Assembly (NCBI RefSeq): GCF_023229105.1
Contig: NZ_JALNZY010000001.1
Coordinates: 15,669 to 79,668 of the forward strand
DNA length: 64,000 nt
Direction of reading: 5' to 3'
Origin: Sulfurimonas sp.
GTDB lineage: Bacteria; Campylobacterota; Campylobacteria; Campylobacterales; Sulfurimonadaceae
Shown piece after piece: positions 27,101 through 34,305 of this stretch. Position numbers and translations under genes: made by a program. Positions within the stretch are counted from its first letter, which is position 1. The number at the start of each line of letters is the position of its first letter. The notes below the pieces were generated by a model that searched no databases, was not told the DNA's origin, and saw only the letters and a list, made by a program, of their open reading frames with translations.

Positions 27101-27330
27101 AGTCAAACTTTTTATATAATGTAGTCTCCGTTATAGCGTATGCATCAGTCATTATGACTTACTTTGGAGTGAACTATTATCTCTCGGGTATGCACTCTTA
27201 TGCCGCAGGAGATCCTGTTCCGGTACCAGAGTGGATATACTATGTTATCTCTGTAATAGTTTTAGTTATTATCATGGCATCGTTAAATCGTGAAAAATTG
27301 GTAAAAGTAAAACCGATAATCACAAAGTAG
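24172..27330 (+). CDS. ccsBA: Fused CcsB-CcsA cytochrome c synthase (system II)
   Basis: 1052 residues. The N-terminal ~500 residues are ResB/CcsB-like: three membrane helices ('FHVGFIVILIGSGITRYWGYEG' split by a likely heme-exit His), a large periplasmic domain, then a fourth helix. The C-terminal part is CcsA with the heme-handling WWD motif starting at Trp944 ('WGRYWGWDPKETW') and several membrane segments. This enzyme exports heme and attaches it to CXXCH. The fused form is known from Helicobacter. A copy inside the cytochrome cluster suggests a synthase tuned to multiheme or unusual (CX3CH, CX12CH) clients. Confidence 0.9.
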   Translation: MTFIKKVWSFLISMKLMAVLILLFGAASGVGTFIENDYGVNTSWAVIYASRWFEAIQILLGISILGNIFRYKMIQKKKIPVLIFHVGFIVILIGSGITRYWGYEGIMNIREGATEHRMLSSDAFLQIEAKKGPKEFIKHKVVYVSELGGRDFSESLYIDDKELKVTYKGFIAKAVKTVVEDPNGKPIAGLVIMTPQGPEKYFISSGESFDVGPLAVFFDKEVSVNKPVIRLMSEGDKISFVANVPIGWTKMADRTEGVYEAGVKYAFDAGELYNVRGVQVVAKEVYERGAVKVVDADEYQKTAKQNLNMDKNPLSALVVDVTYNGETREVAMMGKGKRYQGFTELLNMDDIELTLEWGAKILELPFALKLNKFVMLKYPGSMSPSSYESYITLLDNKNSIKEDYKIYMNNVLDYGGYLFFQSSYDKDEKGTVLSVNHDPGKWPTYIGYIMLGIGMFLNLLNPNSYFGKLARMKYEYKAGVVAAVVAFTTLFGTQPLVASTADAGQIKHVDANHANHYGTLLVQSRDGRIKPLDTMSMEYLNKITAKSSMFGLSHNQIILGMASNPEAWKEVEMIKIFHPKLKKELGIEESKNSFAYSIVFDKFGNYILGPLAEEALRKRPAERGTYEKEIIKVDERVNVAYMVYSGRFMTVFPLKGDQTHKWYYPQEALETFPSEAANEVMALLRSNSLGLSKGLQSGNWSDANKAIDDIKAYQVKINPELVAEDMLIKAELLYNKLQIFERLYPIYLLSGLLLLVLIFIRLAKPALDLKRVVRVILVIFAVAFVVHTFSLGLRWYIAGHAPWSNGYEAMLYISWSIILAGLLFARSSELAVATTGLFSGITLFVAHLSWLDPQITTMVPVLKSYWLTIHVSIITASYGFLGLSTLLGFISLIFYIMLANKSKREQISVNIMESTRISQMSMIVGLSLLTLGNFIGGVWANESWGRYWGWDPKETWTIVTIAVYVFATHMRFIPALKSNFLYNVVSVIAYASVIMTYFGVNYYLSGMHSYAAGDPVPVPEWIYYVISVIVLVIIMASLNREKLVKVKPIITK

Positions 27331-27363
27331 ATATAAGCAAACAGATACCAAAGGAGAGAAGAG

Positions 27364-27960
27364 ATGAAAAAATGGTTTATGGCAGTTGCGATTGCTATTT
27401 TGACAGCGGGGTGTTCGACGCTTGAGGTACAGGTTGATTATGATCCGGAGTATAAATTCTCAAGCCTCTCTACGTTTAGCGTGGTCTATACAAACAGAAA
27501 TGATGCGAGAGATTTTGACAGAGATCGCATCAGCAGACTGCTAGATGCGTATATGCAAGAGAAGGGGTATATAAAGTCTCCTAAGAACAAAGCTGAGTTT
27601 TATATTACAATGCATCTTGATGTGCAAAAAAAGAGTCAGATGGAGACTAATTATGAGACTATCGGAATCAGACCTATACCGTATGTATATTATGGAGCAA
27701 TGGGTCCCGCAGCTATTTATCCAAGAGGCTATCCTTCAGGAATGGTTACAGCAGAGCCTGATGTTAGGGTAACTACAAGAACTAACGAGTATGAAGAGGG
27801 CAAACTTATTCTAGAAGTTTTTGATGTCAAGGAAAACAGGGTTGTTTGGCAGGGTATAGCAATAGATGAGCTCTCAAAAGGTCATACGCAAGAAGAGAAA
27901 AACAACTATTTAAAAAAAGTTATTTCCGAGCTTTTTAAAGATTTTCCTGCAAAGAAGTAG
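27364..27960 (+). CDS. DUF4136 lipoprotein
   Basis: 198 residues, lipoprotein signal with lipobox 'LTAGC' (lipid Cys ~17). 'DYDPEYKFSSLSTF' near the mature start and 'LEVFDVKENRVVWQG' near the end are the DUF4136 landmarks. No known enzymatic role. It follows ccsBA by 33 bases and has a good ribosome site (AGGAGAG). It ends cluster 1 and is followed by a hairpin shared with the minus-strand island. Its link to cytochrome assembly is unknown. Confidence 0.75.
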   Translation: MKKWFMAVAIAILTAGCSTLEVQVDYDPEYKFSSLSTFSVVYTNRNDARDFDRDRISRLLDAYMQEKGYIKSPKNKAEFYITMHLDVQKKSQMETNYETIGIRPIPYVYYGAMGPAAIYPRGYPSGMVTAEPDVRVTTRTNEYEEGKLILEVFDVKENRVVWQGIAIDELSKGHTQEEKNNYLKKVISELFKDFPAKK

Positions 27961-27970
27961 AGGCTAGAGT

Positions 27971-27992
27971 GGGTATCCTTTAAAGATATCCC
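27971..27992. terminator. Convergent terminator at the end of cluster 1
   Basis: GGGTATC pairs with GATATCCC (one bulged base) around a 7-base loop, between two convergent genes; an AT-rich run follows. Confidence 0.5.
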
Positions 27993-28006
27993 AATCTATA
28001 TATATA

Positions 28007-28864
28007 TTATAAAGAGGTAAATTTAGCTTCTTCTATAAGTACAGAGAAGTTGTACCCGTAACCGAGGTCGATGTCTGTTTTGACTATTCCGTTTGCAGTA
28101 ACTGTGTCTCCTACTTGTACGGTTGAGTTTACCGCCGTTGCGATTATATCGTTTGTGCCTGCACTACCAGAGCCATCTTGAAGATGAATCCAATCCTTAC
28201 CCATAATATTTTTAGAAATTTTGACTATCTTAGCATTTATTTTTACGCTTTTGTCTTTAAGGGCAGCTTTTTTTGTATATAGCTCTTCTATAGTGTATCC
28301 GCCTTTGTTTTTTGCTACAGAGATGGCAGCTGAATCAGGCTGCGTTACCGTTGCTGTTGTTGCAGGCTCTTTTGAGTGGTCGCAATTTGCATGAGCATCC
28401 TCTAGGGTCAATGTTTTAGCAGATGCATCTGTAGCACTTCCATCTGCGGGTACAATAGCACTTACAAAAACTAACTGGTCAAAATGTTTATTTAACGACT
28501 TACTTGTAAAATCATTCATAACCATCTGCTCCAAGAACGAGATAGAGCTTCCAACAACAACATTTGTCTGTGGACCTGCTATCCAGTATATGTTTCCGCC
28601 TTCATCAACTTTAGCATAAGTGTAACCGCCGCCATTTATAGTCTCTAGTGCCTTTGCTATATGAGGCGTGTTTAACTGTACATTACCCTTAGCAGGTGCG
28701 TTTGCTTGTGCTTGCTCTGTGGCAGGCACGCCATACATACTTTTAGGAATACTCTCCTCGACACTTTTGCTTATTTGGGTTGAACTCTCTTGTTCTTTAG
28801 GCTTATCGCTACAGCCGTACATTAAAAGTGCGGCAACACTAATTGCTATTGATATTTTGTTCAT
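28007..28864 (-). CDS. Lipoprotein with C-terminal OB-fold-like domain
   Basis: 285 residues, lipobox 'LLMYGC' (lipid Cys ~18) followed by a low-complexity linker rich in Ser, Glu, Gln and Ala. A conserved 'TINGGGYTYAKVDEGGNIYWIAGP' type stretch (residues ~75-100) precedes a membrane-less middle. The last ~95 residues ('KSVKINAKIVKIS', 'GKDWIHLQDGSG', 'VGDTVTANGIV') look like an OB-fold of the YgiW/bacterial OB type. The start overlaps the end of the diheme gene by 26 bases, indicating coupled expression. The function is not known. Confidence 0.65.
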   Translation of the reverse strand: MNKISIAISVAALLMYGCSDKPKEQESSTQISKSVEESIPKSMYGVPATEQAQANAPAKGNVQLNTPHIAKALETINGGGYTYAKVDEGGNIYWIAGPQTNVVVGSSISFLEQMVMNDFTSKSLNKHFDQLVFVSAIVPADGSATDASAKTLTLEDAHANCDHSKEPATTATVTQPDSAAISVAKNKGGYTIEELYTKKAALKDKSVKINAKIVKISKNIMGKDWIHLQDGSGSAGTNDIIATAVNSTVQVGDTVTANGIVKTDIDLGYGYNFSVLIEEAKFTSL

Positions 28865-29612
28865 TTTGTTCCTTTAAAATTTTTTTATGTTCTTCATATC
28901 TTTTTTTTGCTGCTTCAAAAGTTTCGTTGGGGTTTTTACTTGCTTTGAAGTATTCTTCCATAAAGTTGTTGTAGTCAATCTCTTCTTGAGTTATTTTTTT
29001 GGCTTTTTTCTGGGCATCTTTTTGTTCTTGAGTTAGAACTAGAGGTAGAGCTTCTATAAGAATAGCTACGGCATTCATCTGCTTCTCAGAGAGTTTTGAA
29101 GCCTGCCCATTCATCATGACTCCTTGACCGTAAGTATTTCTTGTACCTGCTTTATATTCCTTTAAATCTTTTACAACTTCTGTTGCACTCATTCCAGCAA
29201 TCAGTTTGCTTACGCCAAGCGATTTTTTTTGACCCTTGTCGCCATGGCATACCGCGCATTTTTGAAAAATCTCTTCAGCAGTCATATCTTTTGTCCGTTT
29301 AGGCTCTGTAGCTATTTTGACTATCGGAGCAAGAGATGCTATATAGCCAGAGAGTTCTTTTATATCTGCATCAGAGAGTCGTTTTGCCTGTCCTTGCATC
29401 ATGCTTCCGAGTCCGTATGTGTTCCTAGTGCCTGCTCTGTACTCTTGAAGTATAGCGGTAACCTCTTTTTGGTCCATGCCAGCAATGCTTTTTGTTAGAT
29501 TTTGAGAGTGTTTTTCACCATTTTTTCCATGACAAGTCGCACATCTATCAAAGAGTTGTGTTGCGGAAGCTACAGTGGCGATTGAGATTAGAATAAGTAA
29601 AGCTTTTTTCAT
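28839..29612 (-). CDS. Diheme cytochrome c (two class I domains)
   Basis: 257 residues, signal peptide (cleavage near 'ASAT', ~17). Two similar cytochrome c domains (~18-100 and ~105-195), each with 'CATCHG' or 'CAVCHG' near the start and a matching 'MMQGQA' / 'MMNGQA' Met ligand. The tandem layout resembles cytochrome c4. A charged helical tail of ~60 residues follows. This is a periplasmic carrier of higher potential than the bis-His multiheme proteins, so it could link the clusters to an oxidase. It lies 3 bases after the Sel1 gene. Confidence 0.85.
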   Translation of the reverse strand: MKKALLILISIATVASATQLFDRCATCHGKNGEKHSQNLTKSIAGMDQKEVTAILQEYRAGTRNTYGLGSMMQGQAKRLSDADIKELSGYIASLAPIVKIATEPKRTKDMTAEEIFQKCAVCHGDKGQKKSLGVSKLIAGMSATEVVKDLKEYKAGTRNTYGQGVMMNGQASKLSEKQMNAVAILIEALPLVLTQEQKDAQKKAKKITQEEIDYNNFMEEYFKASKNPNETFEAAKKRYEEHKKILKEQNEQNINSN

Positions 29613-29615
29613 CTT

Positions 29616-30359
29616 CTACTCCTCTGGAAGAACCGACTCTTGAATTTCAACTTGCCACTGCTCTTGATCTAAAATCAGTTTTGCTTCCGAGTTTCCGTTT
29701 AGGTAAGCCTCTTTTAAGAGATCCTCTGCCTCTTTTTTATCTTTGGCAACACCGTCGCCTTCAAGATACATTCTGCCAAGCGTATATTGAGCCTCTCCGC
29801 AGCTTTGCATTGCGGACTTGCTTAGATACTCTTTTGCTTTTTCTATATCCTTTTTAACTCCTTGCCCACTTTTATACATATAGCCCACTTTGTTTTGTGC
29901 CAGTGGATAACCTGCATCGGCAACCTGCTTATATAGAGGAAAGGCTTTTGCATAATCCTGCTCTGCACCGTCACCTTTATAATATAAGTCCGCTAAATGA
30001 AGCGCCGATTTTTGATCACCTTTTTTAGCTGCTTTGGAAAACAGAGCGATAGCCTCTTTGTCATTTTGTTTTACGCCATCACCCTTGTGGTACATAACCG
30101 CGAGGTTATAAATAGCTTTTGCATGACCTTGATCTGCTGCTTTTTGGTACAACTTAGCGGCCATGGCATGGTCTTTATCGGTAACAATTCCTTGATAATA
30201 CATACCACCCAATGCAAACTGGCTATTTGCTTCCCCTTTTTCGGCTTTTATTTTTACGGACATAAAAGCTTTTTTATTCATATCAATCTTCTCTGCAGCA
30301 ACGGCTGAGTTTAAAATCAGCAAAGAGTGCAGAAGAAGTATAAGCACTGTTTTTTTCAT
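29616..30359 (-). CDS. Periplasmic Sel1-like repeat (TPR) protein
   Basis: 247 residues, signal peptide (cleavage near 'AVAAE', ~22). About five to six Sel1-like repeats of ~36 residues follow ('ALGGMYYQGIVTDKDHAMAAKLYQ' pattern, then 'NLAVMYHKGDGV', 'HLADLYYKGDGA', 'KVGYMYKSGQGV', 'TLGRMYLEGDGV'). These form a helical solenoid that binds proteins. It is the first gene of a three-gene minus-strand operon with the diheme cytochrome and OB-fold lipoprotein, so it may be their scaffold. Confidence 0.8.
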   Translation of the reverse strand: MKKTVLILLLHSLLILNSAVAAEKIDMNKKAFMSVKIKAEKGEANSQFALGGMYYQGIVTDKDHAMAAKLYQKAADQGHAKAIYNLAVMYHKGDGVKQNDKEAIALFSKAAKKGDQKSALHLADLYYKGDGAEQDYAKAFPLYKQVADAGYPLAQNKVGYMYKSGQGVKKDIEKAKEYLSKSAMQSCGEAQYTLGRMYLEGDGVAKDKKEAEDLLKEAYLNGNSEAKLILDQEQWQVEIQESVLPEE

Positions 30360-30533
30360 AGTTATTCCTCGTAAATTACTTTGTCAGTAAGGGGTTATTA
30401 TATCAGCAGTAAGTAAATTAATTTCTTAAAAATCGATATGCAGCTTTTTGTTTTGTATAAATAATAATAATTATAAATAGAAGGATAATTATATGTTTAT
30501 ATTATATTTACTATTTAATTATTGTATGAAATA

Positions 30534-30550
30534 ATCACAAAAAAATCACA
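30534..30550 (+). promoter_or_regulatory. Direct-repeat motif shared by both cytochrome clusters (copy 2)
   Basis: ATCACAAAAAAATCACA, 16 of 17 bases identical to 15600-15616. It lies 26 bases before the candidate -10 box of cluster 2. The 288-base gap 30360-30647 otherwise holds only AT-rich promoter DNA for the two divergent operons. Confidence 0.5.
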
Positions 30551-30576
30551 TTCAAACAAAGTTTATTCTTTTGCTC

Positions 30577-30582
30577 TATATT
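30577..30582 (+). promoter_or_regulatory. Candidate -10 box of cytochrome cluster 2
   Basis: TATATT in CTCTATATTTAG, 66 bases before the GTG start. A similar CTATATTT lies at 15631 after motif copy 1, shifted by 11 bases relative to the motif. Confidence 0.35.
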
Positions 30583-30647
30583 TAGTTTAAATTAATAAAG
30601 AAAGGTTAATAATTACAAGAAGTATACATAAAAGGGAAGAGGGAAAA

Positions 30648-31277
30648 GTGCAAAAAGATGATATGAGAATAGAAAGAAAGAGAAAATACTCTTTTGGAAT
30701 AAGGGTTATAATTGCTCTTATAGTAGGTGGAGTAGTTGTAGGGATGGGAACATCTTTTGTTACGGTCATTGCAGTAAAGCATACGTCAGACGTAAACTTT
30801 TGTGGTTCTTGCCACTCTATGAAGCCTATGGCTGATGCTTATAGAAATAGTGTTCATGGTGGGTACGGTGATAGCGGTATTATGGCTACTTGTGCGGATT
30901 GTCACTTGCCACATGAATCTACTCTTGGTTATATGGTACAGAAGGTTAAGACCGGTATGTGGGATGTGTGGGTTGAGACTACGCACGATACTTCAAAAAT
31001 TGATTGGCATGAGCGTCGCAGAGAGCGTCGTAACTGGGTTTATGATAGTGGATGTCTGCATTGTCATGAAAACTTATTACGCGGTACCCGACCAAATAAA
31101 AAGGCATTTACTGCTCATAAAGCCTATTTCTCTGAAAAACTTTTAGTTGAAGGTGAAGATGGGAAAGAGCGTGCAAAGTGTGTTGATTGTCACAGAAATG
31201 TAGGTCACTATCAACTAGAAAAACATCTTCCGCCACCGCCAGTGGAAGTATATAATGAAAATAATAAAAAGCATTAA
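30648..31277 (+). CDS. NapC/NirT-family tetraheme quinol dehydrogenase
   Basis: 209 residues, GTG start. One N-terminal membrane anchor (~18-45) then four heme sites: CGSCHSM (~52), CADCHLPH (~84), CLHCH (~135), CVDCH (~182). The 'CxSCHxM' first heme and 'HESTLGYMVQKVKTGMWDVW' region are diagnostic for NapC/NirT/NrfH/CymA proteins, which take electrons from menaquinol at the periplasmic face of the inner membrane. No nap or nrf genes are near, so its partner is likely the multiheme proteins that follow. It is the entry point proposed for the extracellular route. Confidence 0.9.
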   Translation: MQKDDMRIERKRKYSFGIRVIIALIVGGVVVGMGTSFVTVIAVKHTSDVNFCGSCHSMKPMADAYRNSVHGGYGDSGIMATCADCHLPHESTLGYMVQKVKTGMWDVWVETTHDTSKIDWHERRRERRNWVYDSGCLHCHENLLRGTRPNKKAFTAHKAYFSEKLLVEGEDGKERAKCVDCHRNVGHYQLEKHLPPPPVEVYNENNKKH

Positions 31278-31283
31278 GGAGAT

Positions 31284-31808
31284 ATGATGGAACAAAAATA
31301 TATTAAACCAACTATTATTGTGGGTGTGCTTGTTATCATTATCATTCTGCTTGCTATGTCAAATGCTGGTGAAAAGTTTGTGCGTTTAGGAAAAATTGGG
31401 GAGCAGATTGCAACCAATCTTGCTAATGCAAGTCATGGAGATCCTCGTTCTCTTAAAGAGATGGACAAAGAACGAATAAAAGCTACTACGGGTAGCTCTC
31501 ATACCGTAGATGTCAGTGAGTTGCCAAAGGCATTTCTCCCACTCAAAGAGCATGGGCATCCACCTTTTACCCTGGGTGCGTGTAACGTATGTCATGCTTC
31601 AAGAACAGATAAGCCCGCTGCAATTACGACTCGTACGGTAGCTGAGCTTTGTTACACATGTCATTATCCAAAAGAGGAAATTGATAAGCGTATGGCTGCA
31701 CTAGATTGTAATAAGTGTCACAGCCCTCATCACGCAGATAGGGAAAAACTTGTGCGAAATAAAGTTATTGAAAAAGAGTGTCCAGTAGGTGAATTTCAAT
31801 CAAACTAA
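31284..31808 (+). CDS. Membrane-anchored triheme cytochrome, truncated paralogue
   Basis: 174 residues with one N-terminal membrane anchor (~10-27) and three CXXCH motifs (CNVCH, CYTCH, CNKCH). The chain parallels the first ~200 residues of the 506-residue protein that follows ('FLPLKEHGHPPFTLGAC' against 'FKPLKQYLHEPFKMGAC'). It stops where the paralogue has its fourth heme: only the first Cys remains ('EKECPVGEFQSN'). The stop codon lies in a perfect inverted repeat. It may be a degraded copy or a functional short linker between NapC and the periplasm; three intact hemes favour function. Confidence 0.7.
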   Translation: MMEQKYIKPTIIVGVLVIIIILLAMSNAGEKFVRLGKIGEQIATNLANASHGDPRSLKEMDKERIKATTGSSHTVDVSELPKAFLPLKEHGHPPFTLGACNVCHASRTDKPAAITTRTVAELCYTCHYPKEEIDKRMAALDCNKCHSPHHADREKLVRNKVIEKECPVGEFQSN

Positions 31809-31824
31809 TAGTTTGATTGAAATT
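31792..31824. repeat. Perfect 14-base inverted repeat at a stop codon
   Basis: AATTTCAATCAAAC and GTTTGATTGAAATT around a TAATA loop that includes the stop of the triheme gene. There is no T run after it, so it is not a typical terminator; it could slow readthrough, protect upstream mRNA, or mark a rearrangement. Confidence 0.75.
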
Positions 31825-31852
31825 TGGTAGTTAAAAAACACGAGGTATAGTA

Positions 31853-33373
31853 ATGAAACAAAATATGACAAAAATAATAATAACAGTGTTGGTATTAGCA
31901 CTGAGTGTATTCTTATTTCAGTCATATGGTGTTGCTGATAAGCTGAGTCGCTTTGTTACTATAATGGGTAATATAACAAATAGTCTTAAAAATGCCAAAC
32001 ATGCCTATGAAGAGGTTAATTTTACTATAAGCGATGATGAATTAAAAGATGTCAATATCACTAAACTTGCCCAAGAGTTTAAAAGTTCTATTGATAAGAA
32101 AAAAGAGGCTCTTGTTCTTGCTATAAAAGCACCGCCAGAGATTCAAGTTGATGAGATTAGAGAAGAAGAGATCCCAACACACACTAAAACACAAACAATA
32201 AAAGCAAAAATTGTTAAGATGGAAGATTTACCTGCAAAATTCAAACCGCTTAAGCAGTATCTTCATGAACCATTTAAGATGGGAGCATGCCAAATCTGCC
32301 ATACATCAAAGAATAATAAACCCGGAGAGCTGGTTAAGAAAAATATTTCTGAGATATGTTATGAATGTCACAAGACTCGCTACACAAAAAAGTTTGATCA
32401 TAAACCTGCAAAAGATGGACGATGCATGGACTGTCATGATCCGCATCAGTCAAATACAAAAAAGTTACTAAAGGCTGAGTCTGTAAATACCCTATGTCTG
32501 AAGTGCCATGACCGCAAAAGCACATTCAGTGCAAAAGCAGAAAAGCTGTTTGTCAACATGGACTTGGCGGTTAAGCATAAGCCTATTGTAGAAAAGAGTT
32601 GTTTAGAGTGTCACGATGCACATACGGCAGATCACAAATCACTCCTTTCTCTTGATGCAAAGATGGATTTATGTTTGGATTGCCATGATACAATTAAAGA
32701 AAAAATAACTCATGCAAAGTTTAAACATGGTGGTGTAAATACAAGTGAGAAGCGCTGTTTAGAGTGTCATGATCCGCATGCTACAAAACATGTTAAACTG
32801 CTTAAAAAAGACCCGGTTGCTACATGTTTAAAGTGCCATGACAAAGAAGTAAAGTCTGATGAAGACGGCGGAATGCTTATGAATATGAAAAAGCATCTAG
32901 ACGAAAATCCAAATTGGCACAAACCAATAAAAGATGTTAAAAAAGAGGGAGGATGTTCAGCTTGTCACGATCCACACGGTTCAGATAACTTTAGCATTCT
33001 AAGAAAATCTTTTACGCAAAACTTTTATGCTGATTTGGCAAATAAAGAGTTTTTTTGTTTTAAGTGTCACACAGAGAAAAAAATTACAAAACAGTTTATC
33101 ACTACTTCACAGGAGCACAATATTACTGCGTTTAGAGACGGCGAGGTAAATCTGCACTACCTACATGTAAACGATAGAAAAGGGCGTGCATGTAGAGCTT
33201 GTCATGATGAACATGCTTCTAAATACAAGCATCTTATAAGGGACTATACCGATTTTAACGGTATAAAATTTCCGCTTAGGTTTAAAGAGAGTGCTGAGGG
33301 TGGTTCTTGTGCTCCTGCTTGTCATAAAGAGTTTGCTTATGACCGTGTTAATCCAAAAGGGATAGGAAAGTGA
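31853..33373 (+). CDS. Membrane-anchored dodecaheme cytochrome
   Basis: 506 residues: an N-terminal membrane anchor or uncleaved signal (~8-25), a helical linker (~30-110), then 11 CXXCH motifs and a final CX3CH (Cys486-Ala-Pro-Ala-Cys490-His491). It is a paralogue of the cluster 1 protein at 13372, which is ~110 residues shorter at the N-terminus and has a cleavable signal. Conserved landmarks include 'LHYLHVNDRKGRACRACHDEH' like regions and the Lys/His-rich spacers. It likely takes electrons from the NapC-type protein and passes them across the periplasm. Confidence 0.85.
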   Translation: MKQNMTKIIITVLVLALSVFLFQSYGVADKLSRFVTIMGNITNSLKNAKHAYEEVNFTISDDELKDVNITKLAQEFKSSIDKKKEALVLAIKAPPEIQVDEIREEEIPTHTKTQTIKAKIVKMEDLPAKFKPLKQYLHEPFKMGACQICHTSKNNKPGELVKKNISEICYECHKTRYTKKFDHKPAKDGRCMDCHDPHQSNTKKLLKAESVNTLCLKCHDRKSTFSAKAEKLFVNMDLAVKHKPIVEKSCLECHDAHTADHKSLLSLDAKMDLCLDCHDTIKEKITHAKFKHGGVNTSEKRCLECHDPHATKHVKLLKKDPVATCLKCHDKEVKSDEDGGMLMNMKKHLDENPNWHKPIKDVKKEGGCSACHDPHGSDNFSILRKSFTQNFYADLANKEFFCFKCHTEKKITKQFITTSQEHNITAFRDGEVNLHYLHVNDRKGRACRACHDEHASKYKHLIRDYTDFNGIKFPLRFKESAEGGSCAPACHKEFAYDRVNPKGIGK

Positions 33374-34305
33374 TATCTGCTTATGATTTTGCAAAAGCTT
33401 TTATAGCGTTGGCTATATTTTTCACAGGCGCTTTTGCAGAAGATGGGTTTATGCAGGTACTCACTCCAAAACAGAACCATCTTCAAACTGAGTTGACGCT
33501 AAATGTTGTTTTAGAGATAGACAAAAAAAGAGTAGATATCATTAAAATAATGACTCCCTTAGAGGAGATAGAGATAGATATGAAAAGCCAAAAAAATACA
33601 GAGTGCAAAAACATTCAGCTGAGACTCGGTGAAAACAGAGTTGATATTAGAGCCTATAAAGAGAATGTTTTAGTAGCTCAAGAGAATAGAGATGTTTATG
33701 TCTCATCAGAGCTTTATCATCAGTTTAGGTATCCGCCACAAGAGTATAGCCATACTTATTTTCACAATAAAGATAATGAGAAACTTTGTGCAAAATGTCA
33801 CGACATGAGTGTGAATGAAGTAAGTGGTGTGGCATTTGAGGATATTACAAAATCAAACTGTTATGGATGTCACAAGAGTATAAACAAAGAGAAGTATGCT
33901 CATGCCCCTTCGGCAAACTGGCTATGTACTAGCTGTCATATACAGAGCAAAAAAGGTGTCTCCAAATATCTCACAAAAGAGCCTATTAATGCTTCATGTT
34001 TTGAGTGTCACGAGGAGAACAAAGAGTTATGGGGTAATGCAAAATATCGCCATGAACCATTGGATTCAGGACACTGCGAGAAGTGTCATAATCCTCACTC
34101 CGGTCCCTACATCATGTTTATACGCAAAGATGTAAACCTGATATGTCTGGGATGCCATAAAGATAAGCATATAAAAGCGCAGCAGAGCAAAAATTCTGCA
34201 TGTAGTGGTACTAGCGAGGGGGGCTTATGTATAGAGTGCCATACGCCGCATGCGTCAAATCAGCCGTTTTTTCTAAAAAAGAGATTTGAGAGAGTTGTAA
34301 AATGA
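33370..34305 (+). CDS. Heptaheme cytochrome with N-terminal beta domain
   Basis: 311 residues, GTG start overlapping the previous stop by 4 bases, signal peptide (cleavage near 'GAFAED', ~23). Residues ~25-120 are the Ig-like beta domain ('QLRLGENRVDIRAYKE'); seven CXXCH motifs follow. Compared with its neighbour at 34302 it lacks the C-terminal eighth heme and ends 'FFLKKRFERVVK'. A 96-base stretch of the gene is nearly identical to the neighbour (94 of 96), so the pair arose by recent duplication or gene conversion. Probably periplasmic or outer-membrane associated. Confidence 0.8.
   Translation: MISAYDFAKAFIALAIFFTGAFAEDGFMQVLTPKQNHLQTELTLNVVLEIDKKRVDIIKIMTPLEEIEIDMKSQKNTECKNIQLRLGENRVDIRAYKENVLVAQENRDVYVSSELYHQFRYPPQEYSHTYFHNKDNEKLCAKCHDMSVNEVSGVAFEDITKSNCYGCHKSINKEKYAHAPSANWLCTSCHIQSKKGVSKYLTKEPINASCFECHEENKELWGNAKYRHEPLDSGHCEKCHNPHSGPYIMFIRKDVNLICLGCHKDKHIKAQQSKNSACSGTSEGGLCIECHTPHASNQPFFLKKRFERVVK

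Noticed and set aside
30648..31277. NrfH or NapC of a nitrite/nitrate reductase operon.
   Set aside because: No nrfA, napA or related gene is within the window; the following genes are doubled-CXXCH cytochromes.
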